The position numbers and the translations under genes are program-made. DNA of 64,000 nucleotides from Flavobacterium endophyticum (lineage in GTDB: Bacteria; Bacteroidota; Bacteroidia; Flavobacteriales; Flavobacteriaceae): contig NZ_RBLC01000002.1 in the NCBI RefSeq assembly GCF_003634455.1, positions 248,001 through 312,000 on the forward strand. The letters are read 5' to 3'. Of this stretch, positions 42,240-51,257 are shown in pieces; the stretch's first letter is position 1; every line of letters starts with the position of its first letter. The notes under the pieces were generated by a model that was not told the DNA's origin, searched no databases, and was given only the letters and a program-made list of their open reading frames with translations.

Positions 42240-43400
42240 ATGACAGAATTTGAGAAACAGTTTCAGGAAATCAAAAGTTTCTTGGATTTTGAAGATTATT
42301 CACTGCTCACCAAAAGAATAATCGACCTAACGCTGGATACCGAAAATATTTCCTTTTATCAAAAGACCAATGATTTATTAGATTGGTTGGATCAGAATGA
42401 AAATAATATTGAGGCAAAGAAACAGCGTTTTAGCTTACTGCTTGACGAGCTCCACCAATATTTGAGTAGCAAGCCAATACCTGAAAAACAAATTCTTGTT
42501 TCTGCAAAAAACATCAAAAAGTCATACAATACTGCAAGTTTTTCGCTTGGTCCTATTAATTTGGATTTAAGCCAAGGAGAAATTCTCGGCTTGGTTGGTG
42601 AAAATGGTAACGGAAAAACAACCCTCTTGCGTCTCCTTTGCGGCGAATTATTCGCTACAGATGGGGAATTAAACTACACGTTTCACTTCAAAGATCTATT
42701 CGAGCTAAGAACCCAGCTAGTTTATATCCCGCAAAGAACTGCTACTTGGTACGGTTCGATGTTTGAAAACCTTCAATTTACGGCATCAAGCTATGGCTAT
42801 AAACCTGAAGAAAACAAGCTTGTCGTAGAATTAATTATTGCCAGGCTAAATCTAAGGAAATACAGAAATCATCGCTGGAAAGACCTATCCTCTGGATATA
42901 AAATGCGTTTTGAATTGGCAAGAATGCTTTTGAGGAAACCAAAAATATTGCTTATTGATGAGCCTTTGGCCAATCTTGACATCCTTGCCCAGCAAACCGT
43001 TTTAGAGGATTTTAAAGCTATTGCAAAATCGCCATTCCGTCCAATTGGAATTGTACTGAGCTCTCAGCAGCTGTATGAAGTAGAAAAAACTTCCGACCAG
43101 GTGATTTTCTTAAAAAATGGGGAACAGAAAAACCTTCACGCTAAATCTTCGGCTGAAAATGAAGAAAAAACTGAAGAACACCTTATCATTGAGTTCGAAA
43201 GCGAATGGTCACAGAACCAATTGAACGAGGCATTTTCTGGAAAATTAATTTCTCTTAAATTTAATGGAGGTACTTTTATAGCAACGTTTTCTTCTGAAAT
43301 GAGCTCGTATGACTTCTTAAGAATAATTACAGAAAAACAGATTCCGCTCCAGTATTTCAGAAATATTTCAAAATCAACCCGAAGATTTTTCGTTTCCTAA
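42240..43400 (+). CDS. ABC transporter ATP-binding protein, atypical
   Basis: The 386-residue protein has a helical N-terminal extension (1-85), an ABC ATPase domain (about 85-300) and a C-terminal domain. Walker A is GENGNGKTT (120-128), the signature is LSSGYKMR (216-223) and Walker B is ILLIDE (236-241). At the H-loop position the sequence is LSSQQL, so the usual His is Gln276, which may weaken hydrolysis. The next gene, 10 bp downstream, encodes a membrane protein that is probably the partner. Substrate unknown. Confidence 0.87.
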   Translation: MTEFEKQFQEIKSFLDFEDYSLLTKRIIDLTLDTENISFYQKTNDLLDWLDQNENNIEAKKQRFSLLLDELHQYLSSKPIPEKQILVSAKNIKKSYNTASFSLGPINLDLSQGEILGLVGENGNGKTTLLRLLCGELFATDGELNYTFHFKDLFELRTQLVYIPQRTATWYGSMFENLQFTASSYGYKPEENKLVVELIIARLNLRKYRNHRWKDLSSGYKMRFELARMLLRKPKILLIDEPLANLDILAQQTVLEDFKAIAKSPFRPIGIVLSSQQLYEVEKTSDQVIFLKNGEQKNLHAKSSAENEEKTEEHLIIEFESEWSQNQLNEAFSGKLISLKFNGGTFIATFSSEMSSYDFLRIITEKQIPLQYFRNISKSTRRFFVS

Positions 43401-43410
43401 ACTTATCACT

Positions 43411-44961
43411 ATGTTTAAAAATATACAACAAAAATTGCTGCTCAATCATCCGTTACTTTGGAACAGCAAGGTTATAGTTTTCGCTACACTGGCGCTATTT
43501 TTCCATATTATATTTTTTCTTTTGGGATTTTCAAAAGGAGAAATCGATTTTACAGATTCTAATAATTATTATAGCTACGGAACTGACAGCTTCACTACAA
43601 TATCCGTAAGCGTCTTGATAACCATACTTATGTTTATCATCTGGCTCGTCTATTATTCCCGCAACAATGCGTTCAAGTCTTTTTATCCTAAAAATAAATT
43701 ATCGCTATTTAAGGAATGGCTCTTGATACTTTTGTTTTGTACCTTGAATGCAACATATGCTGTTTCGTTTTTTTATGCAAAAGACCTCAGAGCCAGAAAT
43801 TATTATTCGGAAGAAGAAATCAGCAAACGTTTAGAAACCATAACACTTTCTTCGCTGTTTGTTGAAGGCGCTTTTAAAGAAAGTAACTTTACAATAGAAG
43901 AAATAAATGGCAAAAGCGTTCGTGTAGAAAGAGATTCCTTTAAATATGCCAATAGAAATTATTCTTTAAAATCACTTCTAAATAAGCAGATTCGGAGCTT
44001 TAATTACTTTACAGGCCTAAAAGATTCATTGATAGAACTCAAAGCCAAACGATGGCTCGTAGAAAACAAAAAAGATTCCGTACAATGGCTGTTCGGAGAG
44101 TTTTTCAAATTATCGAAAGAACATAACCTTACTTCAAATATTACTCCTGAAAAGTGGACGGAACTGATTTATGATTATCCTGAATTCACAAAGTATATTA
44201 CTGTAGGGAGAACACATACCGAAAACGATCCGATTTACAATTATTATGATGGCGTAGACAACAATTATGATTATGCTGTAGAAACTGTCGATTCTCCTGA
44301 AAATGCAGCTATTGATACCTTATCAAAGACTATAAAAATTGTTAACGGACAAGAATTTGTATATTCAAAATATTATGTCCCATATAACGCATTGGCAAAA
44401 TCTTATGGCAAGATTTCAAATGCTTATGAAAACCCTGATGTTGATTTTGACTTTATCTTGAGCTTCATTTATCTTTCCATCGGCTTGTCCTTGGCTGTTT
44501 TTTCATTTAAGGTTACTTCTGGAAAAAATTGGCTGATTGCTTTTGTTTCGCTTGGGGTAGTCGGGATCATTACTGGTATATTTTCTGTAATCATAGGCGG
44601 TTCTGTTACTTTTCCTATCATTTGTATGTTAGTATTTTTATCGCTACTGCTCCATTTTGTGATTATTCTAAAAATAAAAGAAAGCAAAGGAATATCCGGA
44701 ATAACCTTGAGTCAAATTTTATGGATCATGCCAGGATTTATACCCTTGTTGTATTTTCTTGTATTTGAGATTATCAAGGAAACAAGTGGGTACAATGATT
44801 ATGTATACATATACAACTCAAAAGCGAAACAATTTCCACAAGTAGAATGGATGGAGCAACATTTTCATGACGCCATCACTTTAAATATTCTTTTTGTCTT
44901 TATCTTTTTACTGATAATCTCGATTCAGATAAAAAAGTGGAAAGGAATTGCAGAAGCTTAA
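43411..44961 (+). CDS. Multi-spanning membrane protein, probable ABC partner
   Basis: The 516-residue protein has hydrophobic helices at about 25-45, 65-85, 102-122, 345-365, 370-390, 396-420, 435-455 and 490-512. A large hydrophilic domain lies between the third and fourth (about 125-345). The layout, three helices then a large soluble domain then several helices, resembles ABC-2-type permeases. I did not recognise a named family. It follows the atypical ABC ATPase gene by 10 bp and is almost certainly co-transcribed. Confidence 0.8.
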   Translation: MFKNIQQKLLLNHPLLWNSKVIVFATLALFFHIIFFLLGFSKGEIDFTDSNNYYSYGTDSFTTISVSVLITILMFIIWLVYYSRNNAFKSFYPKNKLSLFKEWLLILLFCTLNATYAVSFFYAKDLRARNYYSEEEISKRLETITLSSLFVEGAFKESNFTIEEINGKSVRVERDSFKYANRNYSLKSLLNKQIRSFNYFTGLKDSLIELKAKRWLVENKKDSVQWLFGEFFKLSKEHNLTSNITPEKWTELIYDYPEFTKYITVGRTHTENDPIYNYYDGVDNNYDYAVETVDSPENAAIDTLSKTIKIVNGQEFVYSKYYVPYNALAKSYGKISNAYENPDVDFDFILSFIYLSIGLSLAVFSFKVTSGKNWLIAFVSLGVVGIITGIFSVIIGGSVTFPIICMLVFLSLLLHFVIILKIKESKGISGITLSQILWIMPGFIPLLYFLVFEIIKETSGYNDYVYIYNSKAKQFPQVEWMEQHFHDAITLNILFVFIFLLIISIQIKKWKGIAEA

Positions 44962-44962
44962 A

Positions 44963-45193
44963 CTATTTCGGAAATTTTGGAAGGGTCTTGATATATAAAT
45001 TTTCAACTTTAGTCCTGGCCCAATCGGTCTTTCTTAAAAAGGTAAGACTTGACTTAATGCTCGGATTTTCAGTAAAGCATTTGATTTTTATTAATTCGCC
45101 CAAAGTATCGAATCCATAGAAATCTACTAGCTGCTCCAACATCTTCTGAAGCGTAATTCCGTGAAGCGGATTGTTTTGTTGTTTATTTTCCAT
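44963..45193 (-). CDS. VF530-family DNA-binding protein
   Basis: The 76-residue protein belongs to the VF530 (DUF2132) family of small double-stranded-DNA-binding proteins. Typical features are [45 protein letters not shown] and [10 protein letters not shown]. The role is not well defined. Its stop is adjacent to the stop of the convergent membrane-protein gene. Confidence 0.9.
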   Translation of the reverse strand: MENKQQNNPLHGITLQKMLEQLVDFYGFDTLGELIKIKCFTENPSIKSSLTFLRKTDWARTKVENLYIKTLPKFPK

Positions 45194-45240
45194 ATTGCAA
45201 AAATAAGCAATTGGAAAATTAGTTTAATTTTATATGAAAA

Positions 45241-45732
45241 ATGATGAAAAAATTCTGCCTTATAGCAATCCTGACGATTATGCAACAGCTTTCAGCTCAA
45301 AATAAGGAAACTACTGTCTTCTTGATCAGGCATGCTGAAAAGGCAGACAATTCGAGCAATCCTGAACTTTCTCAAGCCGGAATAGAACGAGCTCTAAATT
45401 GGGCGAAATACTTTGAAAAAACACCTATTGACGTTTTTTATACGACTATGTATCGAAGAACACAGCAAACATGTTCTGCTATTGCCACAACAAAACAAAA
45501 AGATATTATTTTTTATAAACCTGAAGCAATGGATTTAAAAAAGATAATTTCTGAAAACGAAGGCAAGACAATTGTAATAGTGGGGCACAGCAATACAATT
45601 CCAAACTATATTAACAAGCTCCTAGGAGAACAAAAATATTCCGATATACCTGAATCAGATTTTGAAAATCTTTATGTCATTAAAGCCAATAACACTAAAA
45701 TAACCTCAGAATTGATATTTCCTTTAAATTAA
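45241..45732 (+). CDS. Histidine phosphatase (phosphoglycerate mutase) family protein
   Basis: The 163-residue protein has a signal-peptide-like start (ending near LSAQ, residue 19) and the catalytic RHG-type motif FLIRHAEKAD, with RHA in place of RHG. The second His is in VIVGHSNTIP. Two adjacent ATGs (45241 and 45244) are possible. Members dephosphorylate sugar phosphates, phosphoproteins or other substrates, and a periplasmic location is suggested. The GNAT gene follows after 5 bp. Confidence 0.88.
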   Translation: MMKKFCLIAILTIMQQLSAQNKETTVFLIRHAEKADNSSNPELSQAGIERALNWAKYFEKTPIDVFYTTMYRRTQQTCSAIATTKQKDIIFYKPEAMDLKKIISENEGKTIVIVGHSNTIPNYINKLLGEQKYSDIPESDFENLYVIKANNTKITSELIFPLN

Positions 45733-45737
45733 TCCAA

Positions 45738-46286
45738 ATGCTACAATTTGATTTCTCTCCTTTTCCTGTTTTGGAAACCGAAAACCTTATATTAAGAAAA
45801 ATCCGTCTAGAAGATGCGCTTGAGGTTTTAGATATACGATCTAATCCAGAAACCATGAAGTACATCCCAAGACCTTTAGCAAAAACTATTGAGGATGCTG
45901 AAAAATTTATAAACGAAACCAATCAGGCAATTGACAATAAAGAGCTCATAAATTGGGCAATTGCTTTGAAAGAAGGCGATAAGCTTATCGGAATGATTGG
46001 TTTTTTCAGAATGCAACCTGAAAACTTCAGAGGTGAAGTCGGCTATATATTACACCCGAATTCACATGGAAAAGGAATTATGAAAGAAGCGCTTATAGAA
46101 GCAATAAAGTACGGTTTTGAAAAAATGAAATTACATTCTATTGAAGCAGTAATTGATCCAAGAAATATAGGTTCTGAAAAATTATTGCAGAAAACCGGCT
46201 TTTTAAAAGAAGCGCACTTTCGAGAAAACTTTTATTATGATGGGGAATTCCAAGATACTGTAATTTATTCTCTTTTGAAAAAATAA
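45738..46286 (+). CDS. RimJ/RimL-type GNAT acetyltransferase
   Basis: The 182-residue protein shows the RimJ/RimL layout: LETENLILRKIRLEDALEV at the start, EVGYILHPNSHGKGIMKEA (acetyl-CoA-binding motif) and ENIGSEKLLQKTGF-like NIGSEKLLQKTGF with a C-terminal hydrophobic strand. It acetylates an amino group, often a protein N-terminus, but the substrate is unknown. It overlaps no neighbour, and lies 5 bp after the phosphatase gene. Confidence 0.9.
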   Translation: MLQFDFSPFPVLETENLILRKIRLEDALEVLDIRSNPETMKYIPRPLAKTIEDAEKFINETNQAIDNKELINWAIALKEGDKLIGMIGFFRMQPENFRGEVGYILHPNSHGKGIMKEALIEAIKYGFEKMKLHSIEAVIDPRNIGSEKLLQKTGFLKEAHFRENFYYDGEFQDTVIYSLLKK

Positions 46287-46341
46287 GAATCCTCTTTAGT
46301 AACTTCTTGGATTATTTTACATAACAATTTCTTAAGCTTAA

Positions 46342-46372
46342 TTGTGGTTTCCTCCAAATGTTGCTACATTTG
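46342..46372 (+). promoter_or_regulatory. Candidate smpB promoter
   Basis: TTG at 46342-46344 is separated by 20 bp from TACATTTG at 46365-46372 (TAnnTTTG). The smpB ATG at 46380 is only 7 bp further, so the transcript would have a very short leader. Confidence 0.5.
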
Positions 46373-46379
46373 CATTCCT

Positions 46380-46835
46380 ATGTTGAAAACAATTAATATA
46401 CTGAACAAAAGAGCCCGTTTCGATTATGAAATAATTGAAAAATATACGGCGGGAATAGTCTTGACCGGAACAGAAATCAAATCTATCCGCTTAGGAAAGG
46501 CCAATATTACCGAAAGCTTCTGTGAGTTTAACAATGATGAGCTTTTTGCTATAAATATGTATATCGAAGAATATGCGTTCGGTAACCAGTTTAATCATAA
46601 AGCACGAAGCGAAAGAAAATTACTTCTCAATAAAAGAGAACTGAAAACACTCGCAAAAAACGTACAAGCAAAAGGATTAACCATAGTACCTTTAAAACTG
46701 TTTACAAACGAAAAAGGAATGGCAAAACTCGATATTGGACTAGCACGAGGGAAAAAAACCTATGATAAAAGAGAATCTCTCAAAGAACAAGACACTAAAA
46801 GAGATTTGGACAGAATAAAAAAATCATTTCAATAA
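46380..46835 (+). CDS. smpB: SsrA-binding protein SmpB
   Basis: SmpB binds tmRNA and is needed for trans-translation, which rescues stalled ribosomes. The 151-residue protein has the beta-barrel core [15 protein letters not shown] start ([15 protein letters not shown]), [20 protein letters not shown] and [16 protein letters not shown], and the C-terminal tail [19 protein letters not shown] that enters the decoding centre. The start was placed at MLKTINILN, after the promoter. The tmRNA gene was not seen nearby. Confidence 0.96.
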   Translation: MLKTINILNKRARFDYEIIEKYTAGIVLTGTEIKSIRLGKANITESFCEFNNDELFAINMYIEEYAFGNQFNHKARSERKLLLNKRELKTLAKNVQAKGLTIVPLKLFTNEKGMAKLDIGLARGKKTYDKRESLKEQDTKRDLDRIKKSFQ

Positions 46836-46848
46836 ATGATTTTTTTTA
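46816..46848 (+). terminator. Terminator overlapping the smpB stop codon
   Basis: AAAAATCATTT and AAATGATTTTT form an 11 bp stem around the CAAT that contains the end of smpB, followed by T residues. Confidence 0.75.
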
Positions 46849-46864
46849 TTTAAGAATAAATGAC

Positions 46865-46872
46865 TAAATTTG
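46865..46872 (+). promoter_or_regulatory. -7 box for Fic gene
   Basis: TAAATTTG matches TAnnTTTG, 20 bp before the ATG at 46893. It supports that start, as the more upstream open frame covers this box. Confidence 0.45.
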
Positions 46873-46892
46873 TCAAGACAAAATATTTCAAA

Positions 46893-47939
46893 ATGAAAAC
46901 ACTTCTTAAAAAAGCACGAGAAACAAAGAACCTGAAAGTCCGGGAAGTGTCACAGCAAACAGGAATTGATCAGGCTCTTATAAGCAAATTTGAAACAGGA
47001 ACCAGAAAACCCACGCGAGATCAAATACTCAAACTAGCCAATGTTTTAAAAATTGATTTAGAAACACTAATGGTCGCCTGGCTGAAAGAAAAAATCCTTT
47101 ATGAGATTGGAAATGATGAATTTGCCTTAAAAGCCATGAAAGTTGCAGAAGAAGAGATTCGTTATCAGGTAAAGTCAACACAAAAGATTTCAAGCTCGCT
47201 TCAAAAGATTCTTGCAGAAATAGATGCCTTAAAATCAAAATTAGATACTTTTCGAGAATTTGACAGTTATAGAATTACACAGGCTCTAGAACTTGAATAC
47301 ACTTTTGAGAGCAATAGAATCGAAGGAAACACACTAACCTTAAGAGAAACAGACCTCGTTATAAACGAAGGATTAACCGTTTCAGGAAAAAGCATGCGCG
47401 AACATCTTGAAGCCATCAACCATCAAGAAGCTATTGCCTACATAAAACAATTGATGGAAAAAAATGCCCTTTTAAACGAAAGGGAAATTTTAAGTATTCA
47501 CAACCTAATCTTGAGAGGAATACATCCAGAAGATGCAGGGCGCTACAGAAAAGTTCAAGTGATGATAAAAGGCAGCACGCATATGCCGCCACAACCTTAT
47601 ATGGTAGCAAAACAGATGGAAGACTATTTCATCTGGTATGAAACCAATAAAAATACGCTTCATCCGGTTATTTTAGCAGGAGAAATGCATGAACGGCTCG
47701 TTACCATTCATCCTTTTATTGATGGAAACGGAAGAACTTCTCGTTTAGTTATGAATCTAGTCTTGCTTTCACATGGTTATATAATTGCCAATATCAAAGG
47801 AGATTATGATAGCAGGATGCAATATTACCAAGCTCTTGAAAAGGCGCAGACAACTTCTAACAAAGAAGATTTTCTTCTTTTTATTGCCCAAATCGAAAAA
47901 GAGAGCCTAGAACGATACTTGAGTATTATTGGGCAATAG
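46893..47939 (+). CDS. HTH-Fic protein, class II autoinhibited AMP-transferase
   Basis: The 348-residue protein has an N-terminal XRE-type helix-turn-helix (1-60: REVSQQTGIDQALISKFETG), a helical linker, and a Fic domain with the complete catalytic motif HPFIDGNGRTSR (273-284). Upstream is the inhibitory motif SNRIEGN (140-146), fitting the (S/T)xxxE(G/N) class II pattern in which the Glu blocks ATP. It probably transfers AMP to a target protein, with the HTH giving self-regulation or DNA tethering. No antitoxin gene is adjacent, in keeping with the built-in inhibition. Confidence 0.92.
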   Translation: MKTLLKKARETKNLKVREVSQQTGIDQALISKFETGTRKPTRDQILKLANVLKIDLETLMVAWLKEKILYEIGNDEFALKAMKVAEEEIRYQVKSTQKISSSLQKILAEIDALKSKLDTFREFDSYRITQALELEYTFESNRIEGNTLTLRETDLVINEGLTVSGKSMREHLEAINHQEAIAYIKQLMEKNALLNEREILSIHNLILRGIHPEDAGRYRKVQVMIKGSTHMPPQPYMVAKQMEDYFIWYETNKNTLHPVILAGEMHERLVTIHPFIDGNGRTSRLVMNLVLLSHGYIIANIKGDYDSRMQYYQALEKAQTTSNKEDFLLFIAQIEKESLERYLSIIGQ

Positions 47940-47941
47940 CA

Positions 47942-48583
47942 TCAATTTTTATTTTCCAACAGAGGCACGAATCGGAATTCCCCGAATTCGTGCTTTTCAA
48001 ATTGGGTTTCGTTTTTTCGGACTAGCATGGTCATAATTTGATGTTCTTCACCTAAAGGAATGACAAGTTTCCCTCCTATTTTTAATTGTGCCATAAGTGG
48101 TTTTGGAATAATCGGAGCGCCAGCCGTTACTATGATACTGTCAAACGGTGCATAATTAGGAAGTCCTTTATAGCCGTCTCCAAAAGACAAATGTTTTGGA
48201 CGAATGCCTAATTTCGGCAATAACAATGAAGTCGTCTTGAACAATTCATTTTGTCTTTCTACACTATATACTTTAGCACCCATAGTACACAAAACCGCTG
48301 TCTGATAGCCCGAACCTGTTCCGATTTCTAAAATTTTATGATCTTTCTGCACTTCTAGTAATTGTGACTGAAAAGCAACCGTGTACGGCTGTGAAATCGT
48401 CTGCCCGGCACCAATAGGAAAAGCTTTGTCTTGATACGCATAATCTTCAAAACTTGAATTCAAAAACAAATGTCTTGGAATTTTTTTAATCGCTTCCAGA
48501 ACGTTTTTATCTGTAATGCCTTTCTGCTGCAGAACAGTTACTAATTGATTTCGAAGTCCTTGATGTTTGGCTGTATCTTTCAA
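47942..48583 (-). CDS. pcm: Protein-L-isoaspartate O-methyltransferase
   Basis: Pcm methylates isoaspartyl residues of aged proteins using S-adenosylmethionine. The 213-residue protein has PRHLFLNSSFEDYAYQDKA, the SAM-binding motifs GAGQTISQPYTVAFQ and ILEIGTGSGYQTAVL, and VTAGAPIIPKPLMAQLKIGGKLVIP. Length matches the family. It is convergent with the Fic gene, 2 bp apart. Confidence 0.95.
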   Translation of the reverse strand: MKDTAKHQGLRNQLVTVLQQKGITDKNVLEAIKKIPRHLFLNSSFEDYAYQDKAFPIGAGQTISQPYTVAFQSQLLEVQKDHKILEIGTGSGYQTAVLCTMGAKVYSVERQNELFKTTSLLLPKLGIRPKHLSFGDGYKGLPNYAPFDSIIVTAGAPIIPKPLMAQLKIGGKLVIPLGEEHQIMTMLVRKNETQFEKHEFGEFRFVPLLENKN

Positions 48584-48710
48584 AATTTGGAGGAATTATT
48601 TTTGGTAAAAATAAGAAAGTAAAATCTATTTTAATAGCCTTCTTCATTAATGTTTCTGAACAAAAGCTTTACTGAAAATAGCATACAAACTAATCGTTTA
48701 CCGCTTAAAT

Positions 48711-48722
48711 GGTTTATAAACC
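48711..48722. promoter_or_regulatory. Perfect 12 bp palindrome, candidate operator
   Basis: GGTTTATAAACC is a perfect palindrome in the 214 bp between pcm and the small membrane-peptide gene. A related half-site GTTTACC lies just upstream (48696-48702). TACTTTTG at 48762-48769 (TAnnTTTG) is the likely -7 box of the next gene. Confidence 0.4.
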
Positions 48723-48797
48723 GTTCGTCATTTTTCTAAATATTTTACTTCGAAACACTATTACTTTTGAAGTATCAATCACTAAAAAATAAAAAAA

Positions 48798-48896
48798 ATG
48801 GACGCTAAAACAAAAAGTACAGTAAAAATTTTGGGAGCATTAGTATTTGGTTTTGCAGTCGGATTTACCGTTGTAAAATACTTTATACTAAACTAA
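48798..48896 (+). CDS. Small 32-residue single-helix membrane protein
   Basis: The short frame encodes a peptide with a basic N-terminal end (MDAKTKSTVK), one hydrophobic helix (about 11-26: ILGALVFGFAVGFTVV) and a KYFILN tail. Gly and Ala in a GxxxG-like spacing would allow helix packing. It has an A-rich region before the ATG, a -7 box 29 bp upstream and ends 50 bp before the prolyl-oligopeptidase gene. I do not recognise a family. The coherent positive-inside topology supports a real small protein. Confidence 0.6.
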   Translation: MDAKTKSTVKILGALVFGFAVGFTVVKYFILN

Positions 48897-48946
48897 CCTT
48901 CAATCATCAATCATCAAAAACGAACTTTAACCAACAATCACCAACC

Positions 48947-51130
48947 ATGAAAACAACCACCTTAAAACAAATCGCCATCCTGACAATCGGATTTGCCTTT
49001 TCAACAAATTCTTTTGGTCAAAACAAACCAGCTAAAGCTCCTTCTGTTCCTGTAACGGAGGATTATTTCGGAATTAAAATTGAAGACAAATATCGTAATC
49101 TGGAAGACCTAAAAAATGAGCAGACACTTTCTTGGATGAAAAGCCAAGCCGATTATACGAATTCTATCCTAAATTCTATTCCAGGGAAACAAAAAATCAT
49201 TGATGAACTGGCTTCAATTGATAATCGCACAACCGAAAGTATTTCGACTTTGCAAATTATGGACGATGGAACGTATTTCTACCTCAAAACAACTCCAAAA
49301 GATCAAGTTGCAAAGCTTTATAAAAGAAATGGTCTAAAAGGAAAAGAAACTCTGATTTTTGACCCAGAAAGCTATCAAAAGAACGGCAAAGATGTTTTTA
49401 ATGTCAGCACTTTTTCTCCTAACAAAAGCGGAAAATTAATCGCCATAAATATCTCCAAAAATGGAGGCGAAATGAGCGAGATGATCCTTATGAATACAGC
49501 CGATAATACAATCTTATCGGACAAAATTGACAAATTAAGATTCGGCGGCGCTAACTGGCTGAAAGACGACAAATCATTTCTTTATATCCAATCGCCTACA
49601 GATGATATCCATGATATGAAGGCGCAAATGGACGTAAGAACAAAAGTTCATAGTATAGGGACAGATGTTTCAAAAGACAAACTTGTTTTCTCAAAAGCCA
49701 TGTATCCTGAATTGAATATTGCAGAAGAAGAAATTCCTTTTGTAGGCTACGATGTTGATAGCGATCTGCTTTTCTTTTCGCCTTATTCGGTAGATACGAA
49801 TCAAAAAGTATTTCTAGCACAAGGCGCTGATCTAAACAAGCCAAAAATAAGCTGGAAATTATTGACAGACCGGAAAGACGAGGTCAAAGGTTTTGCTTTC
49901 AGTAACAAAGATATTTACATGTATACGACTTTAAATGCACCAAAATTTAAGGTTGTAAAAACAAGCATCGCTAATCCGAATTTGGCTACTGCTACGCTTG
50001 TAATTCCTGAAAATAACGATTCGAACCTAAACTCTATGGTGCTTTCTAAAGATGGTATCTTTTATACCAGAACCCGAAATGGAATTGAAAGCAAGCTTTA
50101 TTTTACTGATTTTGAGGGTAAAAAACATAAAGAAATTACAACTCCTAAAAAATCTGCATCAATATTTGTAAGCACCAGAGGAAATAAATTTTCTGATGTC
50201 TGGGTAACAACGACGGGATGGACAAATAAAGGAGAAAGATACAGATATGATTTAAAGGCGAATACTTTCAAAAGAGAACAGCTTTCTACGATCATCGAAT
50301 ATCCTGAATTTGAAAACTTTGAAGTTAAAGAACTCATGGTAAAATCTCATGACGGTGTTGAAGTTCCTTTATCTATCATCTACAAAAGGGGCATCAAAAA
50401 AGACAAAAACAATCCAGTTTTATTTTACGGTTATGGAGCGTATGGAATGTCAATCACTCCTTCCTTCAATCCAGAATTGCTTTTATGGGTAGAACGTGGC
50501 GGCATCTTGGCAGTGGCTCATGTTAGAGGCGGTGGAGAATTAGGCGAAAAATGGCATTTGGCCGGACAAAAAACGACCAAACAAAATACATGGAAAGACG
50601 TTATTGCCTGTACAGAATATATGATTAACCAAGGCTATACTAATCCGACAAAAACAGCCATCTACAGCAGAAGCGCGGGAGGAATTTTCGTTGGAAGAGC
50701 AATAACAGAAAGACCAGACTTATATGCAGTTGCTATTCCTGGTGTTGGAAGCATGAACACGGTTCGAGGAGAAAATACGCCAAACGGACCAGCCAACATG
50801 CCAGAATTTGGAACCATGAAAGTTAAAGAAGAAGCAAAAGCGCTTATCGAAATGGACTCCTACCTGCAATTAAAAGACGGCGTGAAATATCCAGCAACAT
50901 TAACAACAGCAGGATTTAATGATCCGAGAATCATCGTGTGGTCACCTGCAAAATTCGCGGCCCGATTATTAGAAGCCAATGCTTCAGACAAGCCTACCTT
51001 ATTGAAAGTAGATTATGAGGCAGGACACTTTGGAGGTGCTTCCAAGTTAAAATCATACGAAGAAATCGCCGATGTATTGAGCTTTGCATTCTGGCAAGTC
51101 GGACATCAAGATTTCCAACCAACAAAATAA
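48947..51130 (+). CDS. Exported prolyl oligopeptidase (S9 family)
   Basis: The 727-residue serine peptidase has a signal peptide ending near SFGQ (residue 25). It has an N-terminal beta-propeller (about 75-440) and a C-terminal alpha/beta-hydrolase domain. The catalytic triad is Ser576 (YSRSAGG), Asp659 (NDPRIIVW) and His694 (AGHFGG). The nucleophile motif is SRSAGG instead of the more usual GxSNGG. Such enzymes cut short proline-containing peptides after Pro in the periplasm. It lies directly after the 32-residue peptide gene and is probably co-transcribed. Confidence 0.93.
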   Translation: MKTTTLKQIAILTIGFAFSTNSFGQNKPAKAPSVPVTEDYFGIKIEDKYRNLEDLKNEQTLSWMKSQADYTNSILNSIPGKQKIIDELASIDNRTTESISTLQIMDDGTYFYLKTTPKDQVAKLYKRNGLKGKETLIFDPESYQKNGKDVFNVSTFSPNKSGKLIAINISKNGGEMSEMILMNTADNTILSDKIDKLRFGGANWLKDDKSFLYIQSPTDDIHDMKAQMDVRTKVHSIGTDVSKDKLVFSKAMYPELNIAEEEIPFVGYDVDSDLLFFSPYSVDTNQKVFLAQGADLNKPKISWKLLTDRKDEVKGFAFSNKDIYMYTTLNAPKFKVVKTSIANPNLATATLVIPENNDSNLNSMVLSKDGIFYTRTRNGIESKLYFTDFEGKKHKEITTPKKSASIFVSTRGNKFSDVWVTTTGWTNKGERYRYDLKANTFKREQLSTIIEYPEFENFEVKELMVKSHDGVEVPLSIIYKRGIKKDKNNPVLFYGYGAYGMSITPSFNPELLLWVERGGILAVAHVRGGGELGEKWHLAGQKTTKQNTWKDVIACTEYMINQGYTNPTKTAIYSRSAGGIFVGRAITERPDLYAVAIPGVGSMNTVRGENTPNGPANMPEFGTMKVKEEAKALIEMDSYLQLKDGVKYPATLTTAGFNDPRIIVWSPAKFAARLLEANASDKPTLLKVDYEAGHFGGASKLKSYEEIADVLSFAFWQVGHQDFQPTK

Positions 51131-51142
51131 TTTTTAATCTAG

Positions 51143-51175
51143 TACCTTTGGCGGAGCAACGCTTTGCCAAAGGTA
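51143..51175 (+). terminator. Hairpin after prolyl oligopeptidase gene
   Basis: TACCTTTGGC and GCCAAAGGTA form a perfect 10 bp stem around a 13-base loop, 12 bp past the stop. No T-run follows, so it may stabilise or process mRNA instead of acting as a strong terminator. Confidence 0.55.
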
Positions 51176-51257
51176 TATAATACCTAAAAAAGATGATTTC
51201 AATACTATTATACTTAGCGGGCGCGGCACTAGAATGCTTAATGTAACGAACTAATTG

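Noticed and set aside
51218..51235. Short GC-rich patch before the LytS-type gene
   Set aside because: It is under 20 bp, with no symmetry or repeat, and could not be tied to any element.
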